Shown one piece after another: positions 1 to 8,467 of a stretch of 64,000 nucleotides of DNA (positions are counted from its first letter, which is position 1; the number at the start of each line of letters is the position of its first letter). The stretch is taken from positions 1 through 64,000 of the forward strand of contig DIWZ01000006.1 of the NCBI GenBank assembly GCA_002435955.1, given 5' to 3'. Both the position numbers and the translations under genes were made by a program. The DNA is from Pelobacter sp. UBA6093. Lineage in GTDB: Bacteria; Desulfobacterota; Desulfuromonadia; Desulfuromonadales; Syntrophotaleaceae. The notes beneath the pieces are model-generated. The model worked only from the letters and a program-made list of their open reading frames with translations. It had not been told where the DNA came from and did no database searches.

Positions 1-41
1 TCCAAATTTTCGCTTCGGTCCGGATAGTCCGACAGCCTCCT
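1..41. repeat. Partial copy of dispersed REP-like inverted repeat
   Basis: Bases 22-40 read GGATAGTCCGACAGCCTCC, identical to one arm of the complete element at 30089-30150. The flank before it (TTCGGTCC) also matches that element's inner sequence. Only one arm is visible; the other may lie outside the window or be lost. The sequence up to the first gene holds two weak hairpins (53-73 and 88-126) and no convincing gene. Confidence 0.7.
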
Positions 42-210
42 GGAGGGGATTGACAGTCTTCGATTCAGACTGTAGAAAAGGTCATGCCTTGATGGCGCCG
101 CAGGACAGACTTTTTGTGACGCCATCCCATGAGTTTTTGCGAAGGCATCATGCTTAGGAATATTCTTTAGATATGTATATAGTTTGGCACTTTGTGAAAG
201 TTATCCTATC

Positions 211-732
211 ATGTTGAAGATTGGCGTGCTTTCCGATACCCATATTCGCCTGGCCACCCGCCATGCGGAGTTCCTTGAGTTCCTGGACCGCAAGGTGTTT
301 CACGAGGCGGATATGATCATTCATGCCGGTGACCTGGTAGATCAGGAGCTGTTGCATGTTTTTGAACCGCGCATCGTTCATGCCGTTTGCGGAAATATGG
401 ATTCTCCCTCCGTATCCCTGCCGGTACGCAAGGTGTTCGAAGTTGCGGGTTTCCGGTTCGGCCTGATACATGGATGGGGGGCGCCGGAGGGACTTGGGCC
501 TCGCATGACTGCCGAGTTTGTTGCGGATGCGCTCGATTGTCTTGTCTATGGACATTCCCATATACCGGAGTGTCGTCGCTACAATGGCCTGTTGTTGTTC
601 AACCCCGGCAGTGCTACCAGCCCGCGTTTGGGGCATCCCCCCAGTGTAGGGTTGCTGGAAGTCGGCGATACCGAAATCCGGGGGAAGATTCTGCCTCTTG
701 ATGACCAAGCCCCGGATTTAACCGCGGGATAA
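211..732 (+). CDS. YfcE/MJ0936-type metallophosphoesterase
   Basis: This 173-residue protein has the compact calcineurin-like phosphoesterase fold used by YfcE-type phosphodiesterases. Visible metal-binding motifs are GVLSDTHIR near residue 4, HAGDLVD near 38, CGNMDS near 60, LIHGWG near 87 and VYGHSHIPE near 112, followed by FNPGS. These are the usual D-x-H, GD, GN, H and GHxH blocks, so an active dimetal centre is likely. I chose the ATG at 211 because MLKIGVLSDTH is the normal family start; an in-frame TTG at 184 would add nine residues. The HIT-family gene starts 9 bases downstream, suggesting cotranscription. The physiological substrate is unknown. Confidence 0.88.
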   Translation: MLKIGVLSDTHIRLATRHAEFLEFLDRKVFHEADMIIHAGDLVDQELLHVFEPRIVHAVCGNMDSPSVSLPVRKVFEVAGFRFGLIHGWGAPEGLGPRMTAEFVADALDCLVYGHSHIPECRRYNGLLLFNPGSATSPRLGHPPSVGLLEVGDTEIRGKILPLDDQAPDLTAG

Positions 733-741
733 AGGGTGATT

Positions 742-1233
742 ATGAAACAACTCTGGGCGCCCTGGCGCATGACCTATCTTGAATGCAAAGATAAGCAGGC
801 TGAAGATTGCTGTGTCTTTTGTGTCCGTGCCATCGAGGGGCAAGATGCACAGAGATTGATTCTCTGGCGTGGGCAACATACCTTTGTGGTGATGAATAAA
901 TACCCTTACACAAATGGGCATCTGCTCATTGCACCCTACCGACACATCCCCGATATTATCGACCTGAACTCGGAAGAGCATGCTGAGATGTTCCAGGTTC
1001 TGCGCAAATGCCGAATCGTCATGCAGCAATGTTTGAAGCCCCAGGGCTTCAATATCGGGATCAACCTCGGCAAGATTGCCGGCGCCGGACTGGCGGATCA
1101 TCTGCATATGCATATTGTGCCGCGCTGGACCGGCGATACCAATTTTATGCCGGTATTTGCCGATGTGCGTATCCTGCCGCAGCACCTCGAGGAGACTTAC
1201 GGGATTCTGCTGGAAGGTTTTAAGTCAGAATGA
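742..1233 (+). CDS. HIT family hydrolase (Ap4A phosphorylase/FHIT-like)
   Basis: This 163-residue histidine-triad protein probably hydrolyses or phosphorolyses dinucleoside polyphosphates or nucleotide conjugates. The catalytic motif HLHMHIVPRW lies near residues 116-125. The N-terminal MKQLWAPWRMTYLE and the CVFC cysteine pair are typical of the bacterial/actinobacterial Ap4A-phosphorylase-like subgroup. The ATG at 742 is preceded by AAAGGG; a GTG at 736 is also in frame. It starts 9 bases after the phosphoesterase gene, so both small nucleotide-cleaving enzymes are probably one transcript. The exact substrate cannot be read from the sequence. Confidence 0.88.
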   Translation: MKQLWAPWRMTYLECKDKQAEDCCVFCVRAIEGQDAQRLILWRGQHTFVVMNKYPYTNGHLLIAPYRHIPDIIDLNSEEHAEMFQVLRKCRIVMQQCLKPQGFNIGINLGKIAGAGLADHLHMHIVPRWTGDTNFMPVFADVRILPQHLEETYGILLEGFKSE

Positions 1234-1418
1234 GGAATAAAAACCGCTATTCTTCGCAAAGGTAGACAGGCAGACCTCTTGCTGTTTATCAGGGTTTTCT
1301 GGAAGGATGCATTCCGGTTTTTCATCCGGTGCTCTTCGCGCCGTAGCTTTACGGTAAATCCGACTCATCCCATGAGCGAGGGCATCTTAGTTATTATTCT
1401 GAAAGGAACGCGTGAACC

Positions 1419-2018
1419 ATGCTGGAGATTTTTCAAAAGGGCGGACCCCTCATGTATCCGATCCTGCTCTGTTCGATCATGGCCATGGCCATCTTTTTTG
1501 AACGTTTGTGGACCTTTTTCCGCGTAGGGCGCGGTCGCGATGAACTGGTGCGTGAGGTCGAACAACTGGTTTTGAAGGGACGCATCGAAGAGGCGATTGT
1601 GGTCTGCCAGCGAAGCGATACCCCTCTGTCGCGGATTTTACTGTCGGCATTGCGTGCGCAGGGGCGTTCTCGCGATCACATCAAAACCGTGGTTGAAGAA
1701 ACAGGTAGTCGGGAGGCCGCTCCCCTGGAACGTTTTCTCGGGCTGCTCGGCACCCTCGCGACTATTTCACCTTTGCTCGGGTTGCTGGGAACTGTACTCG
1801 GTATGATCCGGGCTTTTACCGTTATCGCCACGGCGGGGATCGGCACGCCGGAAACCCTTGGCGGCGGCATATCCGAGGCCCTGATTACCACGGCCGCCGG
1901 TTTGACGGTAGCCATTCCGACCATCCTGCTGCATAAGTACCTGACCAGCCGACTTGATTACATGGTGCTCAAAATGGAAGAAAGCTCCCTGCACCTTGTC
2001 GATCTGCTGGGGGAATAA
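1419..2018 (+). CDS. exbB: MotA/TolQ/ExbB proton channel family protein
   Basis: This 199-residue inner-membrane protein belongs to the ExbB/TolQ family, whose oligomer conducts protons to energise TonB- or TolA-type periplasmic work. The N-terminal membrane segment is around residues 10-28. The long second and third segments include SPLLGLLGTVLGMIRAF near 112 and ISEALITTAAGLTVAIPTI near 148, the family's signature regions. The exbD gene follows after 3 bases, giving the usual pair. No tonB, tolA or tolB is nearby, so the Ton or Tol assignment stays open. A GAAAGGA lies 12 bases before the start. Confidence 0.9.
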   Translation: MLEIFQKGGPLMYPILLCSIMAMAIFFERLWTFFRVGRGRDELVREVEQLVLKGRIEEAIVVCQRSDTPLSRILLSALRAQGRSRDHIKTVVEETGSREAAPLERFLGLLGTLATISPLLGLLGTVLGMIRAFTVIATAGIGTPETLGGGISEALITTAAGLTVAIPTILLHKYLTSRLDYMVLKMEESSLHLVDLLGE

Positions 2019-2021
2019 CCC

Positions 2022-2432
2022 ATGGCTTTTCTTCGCAAAAAACGTGAAGCACCGCGTGTCGACCTGACCTCCATGGTCGATGTGGTTTTTCTCCTGCTGA
2101 TCTTTTTCATGATTTCCACCACCTTTGTCGAGGCTCCGGGCATTGACGTAAAATTGCCTGAATCTTCCTCGCAGGCTTCCAAGCCTGAAGTGCGCGAAAT
2201 CAAGGTCTATTTGTCGCAGACCGGAGAAATATCCATCGGCCAGGAGAAAGTGACGCGCGAAGAACTTGAAAAACGCCTGCGTGCCTATGGAGCTGAGGCC
2301 AAAGACATGACTTTTGTGCTACTGGCTGATCGTGACGCCCGTCACGGTGAGGTGGTACGCCTCATGGATATGGCCAAGCTCGCACAATTCAAGACCCTTG
2401 CCATTGCTACGGAATACGCGAAAACACCATGA
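2022..2432 (+). CDS. exbD: ExbD/TolR biopolymer transport protein
   Basis: This 136-residue protein has a short cytoplasmic N-terminus, one membrane helix (about residues 18-38) and a periplasmic domain, the ExbD/TolR plan. The proton-relay aspartate is in VDLTSMVDVVFLLLIFFMI near residues 13-31. It partners the ExbB-like protein encoded 3 bases upstream. Its last codons overlap the start of the ROK kinase gene by 4 bases, so translation is probably coupled although the functions look unrelated. Confidence 0.9.
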   Translation: MAFLRKKREAPRVDLTSMVDVVFLLLIFFMISTTFVEAPGIDVKLPESSSQASKPEVREIKVYLSQTGEISIGQEKVTREELEKRLRAYGAEAKDMTFVLLADRDARHGEVVRLMDMAKLAQFKTLAIATEYAKTP

Positions 2433-3403
2433 AACAGCCGGCCGTTATCGGAATAGATCTGGGGGGAACCAATTGCAGGGGGGCTCTGGTAGGTGAGGAC
2501 GGGAAACTCCGCTTTCAGCGTGGCATGGATACTGCCATAGATGAGGGGCTCGATAGCTTCTGGGCGCGTTTCCTGATTTTCTGCCGCGCATTGGTTAGCC
2601 AGGGCGAGCAACAGGGCTACTCGGTCGATGGACTCGGTCTCGGTTTTCCTGGACTTGTTGCAAAGGACGGTTCCGTGCGCGTTTCGCCGAATCTCGGGCC
2701 GTTAAACGACTTTGCGCTGACCGATCGTCTGACCAGGGAATTGCAACTGCCGGTCAAGGTCGTCAACGATGCCAATGCCATTGCCCTGGGGGAAGCCCGG
2801 TGGGGTGCCGGGCAGGCCTTTGACAGTTTTGTTATGGTAACGCTGGGTACCGGCGTCGGTGGTGGCATGATTTTCAATCGCCAGATCTGGGATGGCGCCG
2901 ATGGTGCGGCAGGCGAGGTGGGGCATATAGCCGTCGAACCGGCGGGGCGTGTCTGTGGTTGCGGTTCCCACGGGTGCCTGGAACAGTACGCATCCGGCTC
3001 CGCTTTGGTCAGAACCTACCGGGAGCTATTGAAAAATACCGTGGAGAATGGTGACAAAGCATCGATCCAAATCCGGAGCGCCGAAGAGGTGGCTGCGGCA
3101 GCCCTGAGTGGTGACCCCGCTGCCTTGGGCGCCTTTGAGTCCGCCGGATGCTATCTCGGCCAGGTACTTGCTGGCATCGCCAACCTGCTCAATCTTGATG
3201 CCGCGGTTATTGGCGGGGGCGTCAGCGCCAATTTCGACCTGCTCATGCCGTCTCTTCGTGCCGAGATGGACAAGCGGGCCTTTGCTGTGACCGGTCGCCG
3301 GATGAAAGTGGTGCCGGCAGTTTTGGGTGACAGTGCCGGGATACTCGGAGCGGCCCTTGTGGTGCGCGAGATGCTGCAGAAAGCACAGCTTGATAAACTT
3401 TAA
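2429..3403 (+). CDS. ROK family glucokinase-type sugar kinase
   Basis: This 324-residue ROK-family kinase would phosphorylate glucose or a related hexose with ATP in the cytoplasm. Seen motifs are the phosphate-binding GIDLGGTNCRGALVG near residue 8, the catalytic NDANAIALGEA near 112, GTGVGGG near 140, and the ROK zinc-binding signature CGCGSHGCLEQYASG near 175. The gene overlaps exbD by ATGA and sits 20 bases before a phosphofructokinase gene, which supports a glycolytic role. Choosing between glucokinase, fructokinase and N-acetylhexosamine kinase needs assay or close homologs. Confidence 0.87.
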   Translation: MKQPAVIGIDLGGTNCRGALVGEDGKLRFQRGMDTAIDEGLDSFWARFLIFCRALVSQGEQQGYSVDGLGLGFPGLVAKDGSVRVSPNLGPLNDFALTDRLTRELQLPVKVVNDANAIALGEARWGAGQAFDSFVMVTLGTGVGGGMIFNRQIWDGADGAAGEVGHIAVEPAGRVCGCGSHGCLEQYASGSALVRTYRELLKNTVENGDKASIQIRSAEEVAAAALSGDPAALGAFESAGCYLGQVLAGIANLLNLDAAVIGGGVSANFDLLMPSLRAEMDKRAFAVTGRRMKVVPAVLGDSAGILGAALVVREMLQKAQLDKL

Positions 3404-3423
3404 ATCCGACGAGGAATGAAAAT

Positions 3424-4515
3424 ATGAACCGATGCATCGCCATCCTGAATGGCGGAGGGGATTGCCCAGGTCTTAATGGCGTAATTCGCGGAGTGGTACG
3501 TGCTGCGGTTTTGCAGCGTGGCTGGCGCGTGCTGGGGATCGAAGACGGGTTTGACGGATTGACCGACGGGCCGCGCTGTCGAGAGCTCGATCTCCAATCG
3601 GTGCGCGGCATCTTGCCGCGCGGTGGAACGATTCTGGGGACCAGTAACCGGGGAAATCCATTTCGCTACCCTGTCACCGACGAAGATGGGGAGGTGATGC
3701 TGACTGATGTGTCGCAACGGGTTGTGGAGAATTTTCGCCGGTTGGGTGTGGATGCCCTGATAGCGGTCGGAGGTGACGGCACCCTCAAGATTGCCCGGCG
3801 GTTGAGTCATCTGGGCATACCGGTGATCGGGGTGCCAAAGACCATCGACAACGATTTGCAGGAAACGGACGTTACTTTCGGATACAATACCGCCGTAGGC
3901 ATCGTTACCGAGGCCCTCGACCGCCTGCAGACCACCGCGGAAAGCCATCATCGGGTTATGGTGGTGGAGGTCATGGGGCGGGATGCCGGTTGGATCGCTC
4001 TGGAATCTGGAATCGCCGGTTCCGCGGAGGTGATCCTGCTGCCGGAAATTCCTTTCGATCTCGATCTGGTGTGCGAGCATATCATGCGGCGACGCCAGGA
4101 GGGGAGCCGATTTTCCATTGTGGTGGTAGCGGAAGGGGCCTTTCCCAAGGGAGGTCACAAAATTGTGCAGGCCTCCGCCGTGGAAACCCATGGCCTTGAG
4201 CGCCTCGGTGGCATCGGTCATTTTGTGGCAAGGGAGATCGGGCAGCGTAAGGGGCTGGAGACCCGGGTAGTGGTGTTGGGACACACGCAGCGCGGCGGGA
4301 CCCCATCACCTTTCGACCGTATCCTGGCCAGCCGCTTCGGAGTTCGCGCCGTGGAACTCATCGAAAAGGAGGAGTTCGGTCACATGGTCGCTCTACGCGG
4401 CCGTAACGTCGTATCCGTACCCATCGATCATGCCGTTAACGGGCAAAACCTGGTGGACCCCGACGGCAATCTGGTGTGGACCGCCGAGCAGCTCGGCATT
4501 ATGTTGGGAAGATGA
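3424..4515 (+). CDS. pfkA: 6-phosphofructokinase, predicted ATP-dependent
   Basis: This 363-residue PfkA-superfamily enzyme makes fructose 1,6-bisphosphate. The N-terminal NGGGDCPGLNGVIRG is the nucleotide loop. Near residue 117 the motif is GGDGT, with glycine at the position that is aspartate in PPi-dependent enzymes. Near 138 it is PKTIDND, with the lysine of the PPi/group III lineage. Gly plus Lys is the pattern of ATP-using enzymes such as plant-type and trypanosomatid PFKs. The start is supported by GAGGAA about 9 bases upstream. A second PFK of the Asp+Lys type lies at 57412-58608. Phosphoryl donor use is inferred from these two residues only. Confidence 0.9.
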   Translation: MNRCIAILNGGGDCPGLNGVIRGVVRAAVLQRGWRVLGIEDGFDGLTDGPRCRELDLQSVRGILPRGGTILGTSNRGNPFRYPVTDEDGEVMLTDVSQRVVENFRRLGVDALIAVGGDGTLKIARRLSHLGIPVIGVPKTIDNDLQETDVTFGYNTAVGIVTEALDRLQTTAESHHRVMVVEVMGRDAGWIALESGIAGSAEVILLPEIPFDLDLVCEHIMRRRQEGSRFSIVVVAEGAFPKGGHKIVQASAVETHGLERLGGIGHFVAREIGQRKGLETRVVVLGHTQRGGTPSPFDRILASRFGVRAVELIEKEEFGHMVALRGRNVVSVPIDHAVNGQNLVDPDGNLVWTAEQLGIMLGR

Positions 4516-4610
4516 GGATGGTTGGTGGGCAGTGGTCAGTGGTGGCTTTGCCGCATAAAAACATTCAACTTACAGCTCTGCTACCAACAACTGACCAATG
4601 ACAAATGACA
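4516..4610. repeat. Imperfect inverted repeat between converging genes
   Basis: Just after the pfk stop, GGTTGGTGGGCAGTGGTCAG (4529-4548) is partly complementary to the later run CCAACAACTGACCAATGAC near 4586-4604. This gives an imperfect hairpin ahead of the strong terminator. CAGTGGTCAGTGG-type repeats occur between genes in several bacterial groups. No coding potential is seen. Confidence 0.4.
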
Positions 4611-4648
4611 AAAATAAAAGGGGCGCTTCAAAGCGCCCCTTTTATTTT
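4611..4648. terminator. Bidirectional intrinsic terminator (pfkA / cation efflux)
   Basis: A near-perfect palindrome: an A-rich run, then GGGGCGCTT, a short loop, AAGCGCCCC, then a T-rich run. It can end transcripts from both converging genes. The stop codon of the - strand cation efflux gene (4642-4644) lies inside its U-tract. Confidence 0.93.
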
Positions 4649-5586
4649 GTGGATTCCGACGGTTCCTTGTTGAAAGGGAAGTCCCCCGGGCATTTATGAC
4701 GTCCCGGGCAGGTTGAATAGGGGCAGGGCTCGACATGGATGGTGATATCGGCGCGGCCGATTTTTTCCTTCATGTGCGATTCAAGGTGATCCGCGATGGC
4801 GTGTGCTTCTTCCACCGACAGGTATTTGCACAGGGTAAGATGGAAGTCGATGATCTTTTGAGAGCCGGCTCTTCGGGTACGCAGGCGGTGATAGCCAATC
4901 AGTTTTCCCCGGTGTTCTTCAAGGATGGCGGCGATTTCCTCGCGGATGGTTTCGGGCAGGCGTTCGTCAAGAATATCCCCCAGGCCGTATCGAAATAGTC
5001 CGAAGGCCTGATAGAAGATATACAGCGCCACTACGATGGACAGCACCGGATCGAGCCAGGGGAGGTTGAACAAACGAATGGCCACCAGGCCGGCCAGCAG
5101 GGCGAGGTTGGTATAAACGTCCATGGAAAAGTGCAGCGAGTCGGCTTTAAGGGCGGTCGATTCCGTTTCGCGTGCGGTACGGAGCAGGAACCGGCCGGTT
5201 TTCCAGGAAACCATGGCGCTCAACGCCAACACCACTATACCGCCTTCGAGTTTTCCGATGGTGACGCCTGTCAGCAGGCGGCGAACCGACTCGTAACAGA
5301 CCCATCCTCCGGACAGGCCGATGGCCAGAGCCTGGACGATGGTAGCCAGGGTCTCGAATTTTCCGTGCCCGAAAGGATGTTTGGTGTCGGGCGGTTGCTC
5401 GGCCTGCCGGATGGCCAGGAAGTTGGCCACGGACATGACGATGTCTAGTAATGAGTCGATGGCCGAGGACAGTACAGCCATGGAGCCCGTTAAAAATCCC
5501 GTCACCAGTTTCAGCAACGTAAGACAGGTGGCCGTGGCCATGGAAATACGCGCTGCGCGAATTTTGCGGTGGGATGTGTTTTTCAT
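4642..5586 (-). CDS. Cation diffusion facilitator (CDF) family efflux transporter
   Basis: This 314-residue inner-membrane protein exports divalent metal ions (Zn, Fe, Mn or Co) in exchange for protons. It has about six membrane helices in the first 210 residues. Metal-site residues fit DSLLDIVMS near 44 and DSLHFSMDV near 148, and the loop HPFGHGKFE near 71 is a CDF hallmark. The C-terminal cytoplasmic domain has HLESHMKEKIGRADITIHVEP. It ends in a Cys-rich tail (CPYSTCPGRHKCPG) that may bind metal and is unusual. It converges with the upstream phosphofructokinase gene at a shared terminator. Metal specificity cannot be assigned. Confidence 0.9.
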   Translation of the reverse strand: MKNTSHRKIRAARISMATATCLTLLKLVTGFLTGSMAVLSSAIDSLLDIVMSVANFLAIRQAEQPPDTKHPFGHGKFETLATIVQALAIGLSGGWVCYESVRRLLTGVTIGKLEGGIVVLALSAMVSWKTGRFLLRTARETESTALKADSLHFSMDVYTNLALLAGLVAIRLFNLPWLDPVLSIVVALYIFYQAFGLFRYGLGDILDERLPETIREEIAAILEEHRGKLIGYHRLRTRRAGSQKIIDFHLTLCKYLSVEEAHAIADHLESHMKEKIGRADITIHVEPCPYSTCPGRHKCPGDFPFNKEPSESTK

Positions 5587-5777
5587 AAGTATTCAACCGA
5601 GATTGCGCATGGAGATAGCCGACCCATGGTAGAATTAAAAATTGTTTGTGGCGTCATTGAGCCGAAAGTTACCATAAACGACATGGAAAATCGAGCCCGG
5701 GATGTCATGAAGGGAAAGGCCGGCGATCCATATTTACATAATCCCTGCGGTTTGTTAACATCACCGATATTTTAAAC

Positions 5778-5816
5778 CATTTTCGATTCGGCGCACGGAT
5801 AGTCCGACAGACTCCT
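5778..5816. repeat. Partial copy of dispersed REP-like repeat
   Basis: GGATAGTCCGACAGACTCC (5797-5815) differs by one base from the complete element's arm at 30132-30150, and is preceded by a related TTCGGCGCAC. It lies in the gap between the divergent cation efflux and mutS genes, 33 bases before mutS, so it is probably in the mutS leader. Confidence 0.7.
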
Positions 5817-5848
5817 GGTGGCTGAAATAGCAGGAATTGTAGAGCACT

Positions 5849-8464
5849 ATGAGTCAATTGACCCCCATGATGCGTCAATATCTGGATATCAAGGCGCAAT
5901 ATCCCGATGCCATCCTGTTTTTCCGTCTTGGCGATTTTTACGAGATGTTCATGGAGGATGCGGTTACGGCTTCGCGGATTCTCGACATTACCCTGACTTC
6001 CCGCAACAAGGGTTCTGCCGAGGAGGTTCCCTTGTGCGGCATTCCGTATCACAGTTGTCAACCTTACGTGGCGCGGCTGGTGGAGGCCGGGCACAAGGTC
6101 GCCATTTGCGAACAGGTCGAGGATCCGAAAGAAGCCAAGGGTATTGTCAAACGGGAAGTCGTGCGGGTCGTCACGCCTGGTCTGGTGGTTGATACCGATA
6201 CCCTGGTACCCAAGGAAAACAACTTTCTGGCTGCGGTGGCCTTGTCCCCGGAAGGAAGTTGCGGCGTTTCCGTACTGGACATCACCACCGGCGAGTTTCG
6301 TGTCACCCAGGTCGAGGGGAACGAGGCCGCACGCAGCGAGCTGGTTTCGTTGCAGCCCCGGGAAATCCTGGTGGCTGAAGACTCCCGGCAAAAACTTGAG
6401 CATCTGTTGAAAGGGTGCTACGGGAATTGGCTGATCAATCCATTGCCGGATTGGGTCTGTGATCCGGAACCGTCAGGGGAGCGTTTGCAGTCGTTTTTCA
6501 ACTGCGGGTCCCTCGAAAGCTTCGGCTGTGCCCGACTGCCGGAGGCGGTGCGCGCTGCCGGTGCGGTGCTGTATTATGTGGAACAGACCCAAAAAGGGGT
6601 GGCCGGGCACATTCGCCCGCTAGTGACGTATCACAGCCGCGATTATATGGTGCTGGACAACAGCACGCGGCGCAATCTGGAGTTAACGGCTACGCTGCAG
6701 GATGGCGGCCGGCGCGGTTCGCTGCTGGGCGTTCTCGACCGCACCGTTACGGCCATGGGTGGGCGCAAGATGCGCCAGTGGATTCATCATCCGCTGGTGG
6801 AGGTGGAGGCGATCCGCCGCCGGCATGCGGCGGTGCAGGAGCTGGTCATCCAGAGTCTGACGCGTGCGGACCTGCGCGCCGACCTTGACGGTGTCTATGA
6901 CCTGGAGCGGCTTAACAGCAAAATCGTCATGGGGCACGCCAACGCCAAGGATCTGGTCGCCCTGCGCAAATCTCTGCAGCAGTTGCCTTTTATCCTGCAA
7001 CGGCTTGGTGAGCTTAACGCCCCCCTGATTACGGATTTTGTCGCCCGCATCGATCCGCTGACCGATGTGGCCGAACTGATTGCCCGCGCCATCGTCGATG
7101 ATCCGCCCTTCGTGCTGCGGGAAGGCGGTCTGATGTGTGACGGGTACCATCCCGAGCTGGATGCTTTGCGGGATATCCGTCGCAATGGCAAGGCATGGAT
7201 TGTCCGACTCGAAGCCGACGAACGTGAGCGTACCGGCATCGGTTCCCTCAAGGTGCGTTTCAACAAGGTGTTCGGCTATTACATCGAGGTTACCCGTACT
7301 CATCTCGGCCGGGTGCCCGAGGATTACCAGCGCAAGCAGACCCTGGCCAACGCCGAGCGGTTTTTTACCCCGCAACTCAAGGAATACGAAGAAAAAGTAC
7401 TTGGCGCTGAAGATCGTTTGTTCGATCTGGAGTTCGAGCTGTTCCAGCAGGTCCGCGAGCAGGTCGCAGGGCAGGGCTCGCGGGTGCAGCAGACGGCCGA
7501 AGCTCTGGCGGAGCTCGATGTCATCCTATCCCTGGCGGATGTGGCGCACAGCCGCGATTATGTGTGTCCGACCATGGACGACAGCGACCGTCTGATGATC
7601 CGTGATGGTCGGCATCCCGTTATCGAGGCCATGAATCTCGGCGAGCATTTCGTTCCCAACGATGTGGAGATGGATTGCCGGGACAATCAGATCATGGTTA
7701 TCACCGGTCCCAACATGGCCGGTAAGTCGACCTACATGCGGCAGGTGGCCCTGATTACGCTGATGGCCCACATGGGCAGCCTGGTACCGGCGCGCTCTGC
7801 CCATATCGGACTGGTCGACCGGATTTTTACCCGCGTCGGCGCCAGCGACAACCTGGCGCAGGGGCAATCGACCTTTATGGTCGAGATGACCGAGGCTGCG
7901 CATATCCTCAACCACGCCACGGCCCGCAGTCTTATCGTGCTTGACGAAATCGGGCGCGGCACGTCGACTTTCGATGGGATCAGTATCGCCTGGGCGGTGG
8001 CCGAATATTTGCACGATAACGGACAGGTGGCTGCCAAGACCTTATTTGCCACCCACTACCATGAGCTCACTGATCTTATCCTGACCTGCAATCGGGTGAA
8101 AAATCTCAATATCGCCGTGCGGGAATGGAACGAGCAGATTATCTTTTTACGCAAGATCGTCAAGGGGCCAGCCAGTCATTCTTACGGCATCCAGGTGGCA
8201 AGACTGGCCGGTTTGCCGGTGGCTGTCATCGATCGGGCCAAGGAAATTCTGGCCAATCTCGAATCCGGCGAACTGGTGGAAGAAGGACAGCCACGCCTGG
8301 CCCAGCGCGCAGGTGCAGCAGGCAAACACAGGCCTGGCCCCCAGCTGTCGCTCTTCGATGCAGCCCCAGACCCTTTGCGGGAACGATTGGCGGCTCTGGA
8401 TATTTCGGTTATCTCGCCCCTTGAGGGGCTTAATTTTCTCCACGAACTTCAGAAAATGGTCTGA
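5849..8464 (+). CDS. mutS: DNA mismatch repair protein MutS
   Basis: This 871-residue protein has normal MutS length and order. The mismatch-binding domain carries the Phe-x-Glu motif in GDFYEMF near residue 32. Connector, core and clamp domains follow. The ATPase has Walker A GPNMAGKST near 620 and Walker B LIVLDEIGRGTSTFDG near 694, then the helix-turn-helix dimer region. It detects mispairs and small loops and recruits MutL, which is not in the window. The start MSQLTPMMRQYLDIK is typical of the family. The amidase gene follows after 3 bases. Confidence 0.97.
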   Translation: MSQLTPMMRQYLDIKAQYPDAILFFRLGDFYEMFMEDAVTASRILDITLTSRNKGSAEEVPLCGIPYHSCQPYVARLVEAGHKVAICEQVEDPKEAKGIVKREVVRVVTPGLVVDTDTLVPKENNFLAAVALSPEGSCGVSVLDITTGEFRVTQVEGNEAARSELVSLQPREILVAEDSRQKLEHLLKGCYGNWLINPLPDWVCDPEPSGERLQSFFNCGSLESFGCARLPEAVRAAGAVLYYVEQTQKGVAGHIRPLVTYHSRDYMVLDNSTRRNLELTATLQDGGRRGSLLGVLDRTVTAMGGRKMRQWIHHPLVEVEAIRRRHAAVQELVIQSLTRADLRADLDGVYDLERLNSKIVMGHANAKDLVALRKSLQQLPFILQRLGELNAPLITDFVARIDPLTDVAELIARAIVDDPPFVLREGGLMCDGYHPELDALRDIRRNGKAWIVRLEADERERTGIGSLKVRFNKVFGYYIEVTRTHLGRVPEDYQRKQTLANAERFFTPQLKEYEEKVLGAEDRLFDLEFELFQQVREQVAGQGSRVQQTAEALAELDVILSLADVAHSRDYVCPTMDDSDRLMIRDGRHPVIEAMNLGEHFVPNDVEMDCRDNQIMVITGPNMAGKSTYMRQVALITLMAHMGSLVPARSAHIGLVDRIFTRVGASDNLAQGQSTFMVEMTEAAHILNHATARSLIVLDEIGRGTSTFDGISIAWAVAEYLHDNGQVAAKTLFATHYHELTDLILTCNRVKNLNIAVREWNEQIIFLRKIVKGPASHSYGIQVARLAGLPVAVIDRAKEILANLESGELVEEGQPRLAQRAGAAGKHRPGPQLSLFDAAPDPLRERLAALDISVISPLEGLNFLHELQKMV

Positions 8465-8467
8465 CGG

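Noticed and set aside
4529..4604. Mobile element at the CAGTGGTCAGTGG repeat
   Set aside because: Too short and imperfect, no transposase and no target duplication; recorded as an inverted repeat only.
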